Positions 58,610 through 64,000 of a stretch of 64,000 bases of DNA are shown here, one piece after another (position 1 is the stretch's first letter; each line of letters starts with the position of its first letter). Location: assembly GCA_003049485.1 (NCBI GenBank), contig PYST01000001.1, forward strand, positions 62,001 through 126,000, in the 5' to 3' direction. The notes below the pieces were generated by a model. The model had not been told where the DNA came from. It saw only the letters and a program-made list of their open reading frames with translations, and ran no database searches. This stretch comes from Ophioceras dolichostomum (taxonomy: Eukaryota; Ascomycota; Sordariomycetes; Magnaporthales; Ophioceraceae). A program made the translations under genes and the position numbers.

Positions 58610-61147
58610 AGAGTCAGCGCACGAACGAACGAGAGATGGATGGGGAGGACGACCGAACTTGGAACTCCACCCACACGACACATGTGGTTTTATGGAGTGT
58701 AGTGTCAGTGCCGGGAGAAATCGGTCGGGGCCGTGCCCATATACAGCCTCTCTGCAGTGGCCTGGCTGCCTGCGCGTCAGCTCGATGGCGCGTGGGATGG
58801 GGAAGAGGAAAGGAGGAGGAGGAGGAGGACAGGTCAGGGGGAATGGAGGATGATGGTCAGATCACAGATGGCTGCAGATTGAGGGTGATAAATGGGACGA
58901 GGACCGATACGGGTGGGGAAAAATGTGAGATGTCAGAGTGGATGACTTGCGGAGGTGGACGACGCGAAGGACACGGAGGACGCGGAGGACGTGGAGAGGA
59001 AGGAGGCCGGTGGAGTTGAAAAAGGGGCAGGTGGGAGGGAAGTGTGGTGTCGAGGGTTTTCAGATATGAGAAACGCATTGCTTACCTCTTCATTGAATTC
59101 GTTGGCATGGTGTCTATCTCTCTGTCGTTGCTCCCCTCCATAATTCTCGAGACAATCTAGACTAGGCAACTACGGCTGTGAAACTCCCCAGCCGGCAGGG
59201 TTCGGGATCCAATAATCGGGGAATTTCTCCAATGCTGGCGTTGCTGGCTGCTTCCGACCGAGCCATAGGTAACATTGCCGTCAGCTGTGCAGCACAGCAC
59301 AGTGTTACCTGTGGTCAGCGATGAATGCGGGTTGCATGTTTGAATATGCAACGAACCTGTTTGGGCATACTTTCTCTTCCTCGTCCCTCTCCTCTTTCTC
59401 GCTTCTCCTCTTAGTGCTCTCCACTATGACACGCCCCTCGTCACTCTAGCCCGCCAGGAAAGTCGAGACCTATTCCGGAAGCAAGCACGCCCCAGCCTAT
59501 CTCAGTCATCCTCAATCACGTCAACGGTCGGCAGCAATGCCAAGACTATTATTGGACGTGAGATGTGATCAGTGGTCATCCATCATTCCCCGACAAGGCC
59601 CGGACAGAACGAGCGAGATGGAACAAAGGCAAAGGAAATGGATAGATGGAGAAAAGGCCCAAGTAGTGAGGTTGGATTCCGGTCCCGCAAAGGGCGGTCA
59701 AGTCAGGTTGGACCGCAACCAGCTAGATCAGCTAGGTCAGCCAGCGCCTGAACCAGTAGGCGCAGGCGAGCGCAACCGAAATCGCACCGGCTGGTTGTCA
59801 CCGTAATCGTCACCACCACCAAAGGGCTTCTCCCGTCGCCGGTCTGTCTGGTGGAGCAGGCAGGTGCAGGCAGATGCAGGCAAGTGAAATGTGATGAAAA
59901 TTCGAAAAGGGGCTATCTGTCCGATGCGACATCGAGAAGTAAGCCCCGAATAATTCGGTCTCCTTTTGTCAATGGCTTTGCTGCTAATGACCGGCAGGGC
60001 GAGGGAACGTGGCTCAGTACCCGGAGGTATCTGTAATGTATTGGCAAGTATGAAGGATGTAATGTACGAGGGACGAGAGCAAGGTCCAGGAACTGTTGTT
60101 TCTGTTGTGTCTTGGCAGTTGTTGTTAGCATCAGGGTGATGATAGCCCCGGTTGTCCGTCAGTCATCCAAAGCTCGTCTCGTCATCTAAAGATGTGGCCA
60201 GTCAGCAGAGCCAAGGAATTAGGAGTGGTTCCGGGTAGGCCATCGATGATCAAGCGATAGGCCATCGATCTGCCGACCACCTGTGGATGGCATGGCGTAA
60301 TATGTTAATTGTTCTTGTGTGGTGGCTCGGCGAGCCGTTCCTTCCTCCCGCCGCTCTCCGCCGCAGCCACGGTCAATGTGGTCGCGGCCATCCTGGTCGC
60401 CGAGAACTGAGAACTGAGTGCCGAACCCTGAGCCCTCAGCCCTGAGCTTAAGCCTTGAGCTTTGAGCCCATTTGAACGTTGGCCGTCGGTTTGAGCCTGT
60501 TGTCGTCCGGATAGTCGAAGGACGGATGTCAAAGGGGCCCACCTTTTACCCCGGGCCAAGCATGAAGTACGCCAGCCAGGATCAGGCAGGCCAGGATAAG
60601 GCTTGCTCAGGGCAAGAAGATGTTGGAGTGAGTGTTGGAGAGGAGGAGAGTTGCCGATTGGGAATGGCTTGAATGGGTCGGGTCGTATGAGGTAATCATC
60701 AGCGGAGCGGTTCCACCAAGGCTGTTACCACGTGTTGTCGGGTCCGCTGTCGGGAAATTTTGTGATTTGACGGCTCGATAAGCTCGATACGGTACCCCAA
60801 GGCCAGACTTTCTGCGCTCAGGCAACAGGTTTGGAATCTCGAGAGTCCACCAAAACGGCGCCGCCCCCGGATTCGATTCAACGGCGAAGGCGTGCCACTG
60901 CGCCGAGGTCTAAATTTGATGTTTGTGAAAGTGGCATTCCGAAATTGATGTCTGCTGCGGTGCTCCCGACAGTCCAGTTTTGCTCTGCTCGCGAGGGTTT
61001 ACAGTACAGGTACGTTGCACTGCACTAACCACCCAGCCGGCCTGTTGGATTGAGAGTTAGGAACGGCCTCCAGCTGAGAGGTACCACTTAATCCGTACAG
61101 CGGGGGCCAAAAGCTGGCTGGGCCCCTGATGCCCTGTGGCTCTGGCG

Positions 61148-61169
61148 CCGACCGACCGACCGACCGACC
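61148..61169. repeat. (CCGA)5 repeat
   Basis: Five consecutive CCGA units. Confidence 0.95.
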
Positions 61170-61824
61170 ATTGTCCACTGACCGACAGCTGTAGATCTCC
61201 ATCGCGCTCACCTATTTTGAGATTATATTCAGCTTCCCCCTGACCTTGTTCTACCCAAGAACCCGCTCTGCCCGCTCGTCCCTTTCCCGATTGTTTTAGT
61301 GCGAAAACCTTAATTGAACCACCAGCAAACCGACCTTGCACAACAACATTCACAACGGCCGCTGTGTCAAGCTTTCTTTCTGTCACTTCGTTTGCATTGA
61401 CTCGATGGTTTTGGTCCCAAGAGTTTTCAACGTCGCCTTTAGTCAATGCTTCTTATCCACCCTTTTGGGGTCTGGCTGTCTCGAGCTGATTTGATTTGTC
61501 AAGCACCTGGATATTTGCAGATTGCTGGAATCAAATTGATTTCATTTCGCCTTTTCTCTCTGTAACTGAGGGAGGGGGGTCGGTCATCAACCAGCAACCA
61601 TCAATTCAAAGCCCAGACCTCGTTTTTCGTTTTTCTGCCTCGCCGCCACCGCCTGAAAGAAAACCGGACTAATGAGGAGCCAACAGGGAGGAGGTGCCCA
61701 GCTTCATCTCTATTTGGTATCAAGGCCAAAGGGTGGCGACCAGGAGAGTACTCAACCACACGGCAAAAAGGTCCACAGAAGTACTGCCAAGTCTCAGCGG
61801 GACACAAGAGAGTCTCACGGCAAG

Positions 61825-61869
61825 CTGAGCTGCTTCCTGAGCTGCTTGCTGAGCTGCTTGCCGAGCTGC
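61825..61869. repeat. 12-bp tandem repeat
   Basis: Nearly four copies of CTGAGCTGCTTG, with single-base differences in the first and last copies. Confidence 0.95.
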
Positions 61870-62090
61870 CATCCAAACAACCCCCCTTCTCCCCCACCAC
61901 TACCGTCTAGCCTGGCCGCTGCTGTGCCCTGCGGCTTATTCCATCTCGCCCTCCAACTTCTTGTATGGGTTCTGCTATTTCCCTGCTGTACCGTCCGCTT
62001 TAGGGTGTTACCACGCCGCCCTGGTACGCCGATCATCCAGTTTGGAAAGTTGTTTGGTAGATTTACGGCCACCCAGTCGTTTCTTCCCTG

Positions 62091-62117
62091 ACACCTTGGA
62101 CACCTTGGACACCCTGG
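62091..62117. repeat. 9-bp tandem repeat
   Basis: Three copies of ACACCTTGG, the last with one change. Confidence 0.95.
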
Positions 62118-63598
62118 ACAATCTGACACCGCCGCCATCTACCTACACAACCCCGGTCTCATTCGGCCACTCAGTTCGCTCAGGCATTGGAGGCATTGCA
62201 TGCATTGCGAACTGAGGGCGCGGGTGGTTGACGGCGAACGGCGAAGAGCGGCCCAGCTGCCAAATCTGTTACTGGTTGGTTGGTCGGCTTGGTCGGCTTG
62301 GTTATCTTGCCTACCGCCTCTCGCTGCTTGCCTCACTTTCACCCTCATCCCTTGTTTTTTTCTCGTCCCCTGACCCTTTCTCTTTCCCGCTCCGTACGTA
62401 AACCAGTGTCCAGGCACCTGCGCCACGCGTAAGAGGACCTTACATCATTGACACCTCTTCTCCCGCTCCTGACCTGCCTTGCGATCCAGATCTCTCATAC
62501 GCGGGGGGCTCGGAGTTCTTAAGTCCGCTTGTCGACAAAACAAAACGAAAACATGGCGGATCATGCATGGTCTATCGACAAGTGAGAATAAGGCAGACCT
62601 AGGCACTTCCCGGCCTAGTCGAGGACGGTAGGACGACTGGGGAAGTGACGTAAAGTGACGAGTGCGGGATGGAGGGGTGAGGCGTCAACGTGCATGTGTC
62701 ACCTAAAAGTTCCCTCAATTAGCAACATGGCCTGAGAACCCCAGAACCACAGGGCCACGATAACCAACTGTGCCCCGAGATCTTGTGCTGGCGTCGGGTC
62801 GGCCGGCCACATGGGGCATCAAGAAGCAAAAATATCCCCAAGATGGGCCAATTCGACGGGAATCGCCCCTGGTGTTGGGATACCTAGCAAGATAACGCTC
62901 CGTAAGGGCAGGAACTTTAGGTCGCAATGAAGCGTTGATGACGGAAAGCAACACCACAAGGGCCGCCAGGGTCGTGTGTGATAGGACCGGCATATTGCGA
63001 TCCATGATCCATTTGCCTTCCTCCCCCTCCCTCCCAACCATCCTCCGAAATCCTCTCATGCAAGTAATCTGTGGTTTTCCACGCACGCCCCGTCCCGAAA
63101 GGCGACCCGAGAGGAAGCGAAAGCTTCAGGCGACGGGACCGACGTGACGCGCGTGCAGTGGCCAATGTGATTGCCCCCTGGCCCCCGACTTTTTTCTCTT
63201 TCACGCGACACCAGACTGACCGAACGGCTCTTCTTCTCGACAGTCCTGGGCTAAAATCAAGAGGCAAAAAAATGTACAGGCCAGGGAACCCCCAAGTACT
63301 TGGCGGACTACGATTGGTACCTGGGGTGTCTCCTGCGGTCTCTTCCTCTGGTCTCCTAGGGAGGCTGCTGCGGCCCAGCCCGCGCCTCCAAACCTCGAAA
63401 CCTCGAAACGGGCAAGCCCAACAAAAAGAGGAGATGGCCACCCATTTCTGTGCATACGAAGCACCTCACCACATAAACCCTGCAATCACCTCCCTGAGGA
63501 TGCATTTTGACCGAAAGGAACCCCTCGATAAGACGCACAAGTCAGGGCGCAATCCCAGCGGTGCGAAAGGGACGACCAGCAGGCTGGAAGGGCGGCTT

Positions 63599-63640
63599 GC
63601 CCTCGCCCTCGCCCTCGCCCTCGTCCTCGCTCTCGTCTTC
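63599..63640. repeat. 6-bp tandem repeat
   Basis: Seven units of GCCCTC, the last three diverged by one or two bases. Confidence 0.95.
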
Positions 63641-64000
63641 TCGGACCTCGTTCGCTCGATGCAGCTGGCAAGTCCACATCCGTACCCTCCTGTATCCCTG
63701 TGCACTGTAGCCCTCCTCCTCGAGTGATCCATCGCAGCCTCTCAGGCCCCCGCGTCGCTCTTCCACACGCCACCAGGTAGTTAGCTCCCGCCTATCTCTC
63801 ATCCTCTTTTCCTCCGCCATCTCTCATTGATCTCTGGTGTTAGTGGGGCAAAAATACTACTCACTACCTACCTACAGCGCAGCTGTCAGAACCAAGCTGG
63901 GCCAAAGTAGCCCATACCAACCCCGAAGCTCGATGGTGATGGGAGGTTTAACGTGGGCTCCTCCAATTCCGGGCCTCCAAGCTTAAGGGGCGGCACGGAT

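Larger units (their letters stand above)
55807..59400. other. intergenic DNA right of fol1, no recognisable gene
   Basis: The first few hundred bases are the fol1 3' flank. The rest holds a CCTA-rich tract (56103-56140), a CATCAC/CAC tract (57622-57655) and a G-rich repeat (58581-58609). Frames such as 56556-57209 and 58525-59019 (both plus) have no domain and overlap other frames. Confidence 0.55.
59401..64000. other. right end of window, no recognisable gene
   Basis: No frame carries a domain I recognise. The stretch is rich in short tandem repeats: CCGA (61148-61169), a 12-bp unit (61825-61869), a 9-bp unit (62091-62117) and a 6-bp unit (63599-63640). A gene continuing beyond the right edge cannot be excluded. 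Confidence 0.5.

Overview
The window is nuclear DNA of a filamentous ascomycete, very probably a Sordariomycete. The zinc-finger repressor at 26015-27388 has the N-terminus and finger spacing of the Cre1/CreA proteins of that class. Introns are short, with GTAAGT-like donors and CTRAC-like branch sites (TACTAAC at 2878-2884 on the minus strand). Coding DNA is GC-rich at third positions. No stretch is AT-rich enough to suggest RIP, and I found no rRNA, tRNA, transposon or CRISPR array.

Nine protein genes can be supported, and seven of them were resolved to exon level with intact reading phase across every junction. From left to right: a secreted, Cys-rich, probably GPI-anchored protein (minus, 2433-3230); a BTB-domain protein ending in an atypical bromodomain (minus, 7272-8890); an orphan protein with an N-terminal MGCxxS acylation signal (plus, 10497-11228); a RAD51-paralogue ATPase of the Rhp55/Rlp1 kind (minus, 14798-16711); the carbon catabolite repressor CreA/Cre1 (plus, 26015-27388); Tim21 (minus, 46840-47787); the Arf GTPase-activating protein Glo3 (plus, 48229-50301); a nitronate monooxygenase-like flavoprotein (minus, 51269-52676); and the bifunctional folate enzyme HPPK-DHPS (plus, 53695-55806).

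The layout is uneven. The 46.8-55.8 kb block is ordinary compact fungal DNA: tim21 and glo3 are divergent with 441 bp between starts, glo3 and the nitronate monooxygenase gene converge, and the latter diverges from fol1 over 1.0 kb. The rest is sparse. creA has 9.3 kb without a recognisable gene on its left and 19.5 kb on its right, and the last 8.2 kb also holds no gene I can defend. These stretches carry microsatellites, pyrimidine-rich tracts and very many TAGG/CCTA tetranucleotide runs. They may hold long leaders, non-coding transcripts or lineage-specific genes that cannot be called from sequence alone.

The genes do not form a pathway or cluster. The most interesting points are the BTB plus bromodomain architecture with a Trp where the acetyl-lysine-binding Asn should be, clusters of Cre1-type sites and an overlapping upstream ORF ahead of creA, an Arg-to-Ala difference in the pABA/sulfa loop of the folate enzyme, and the very large non-coding domain around creA.
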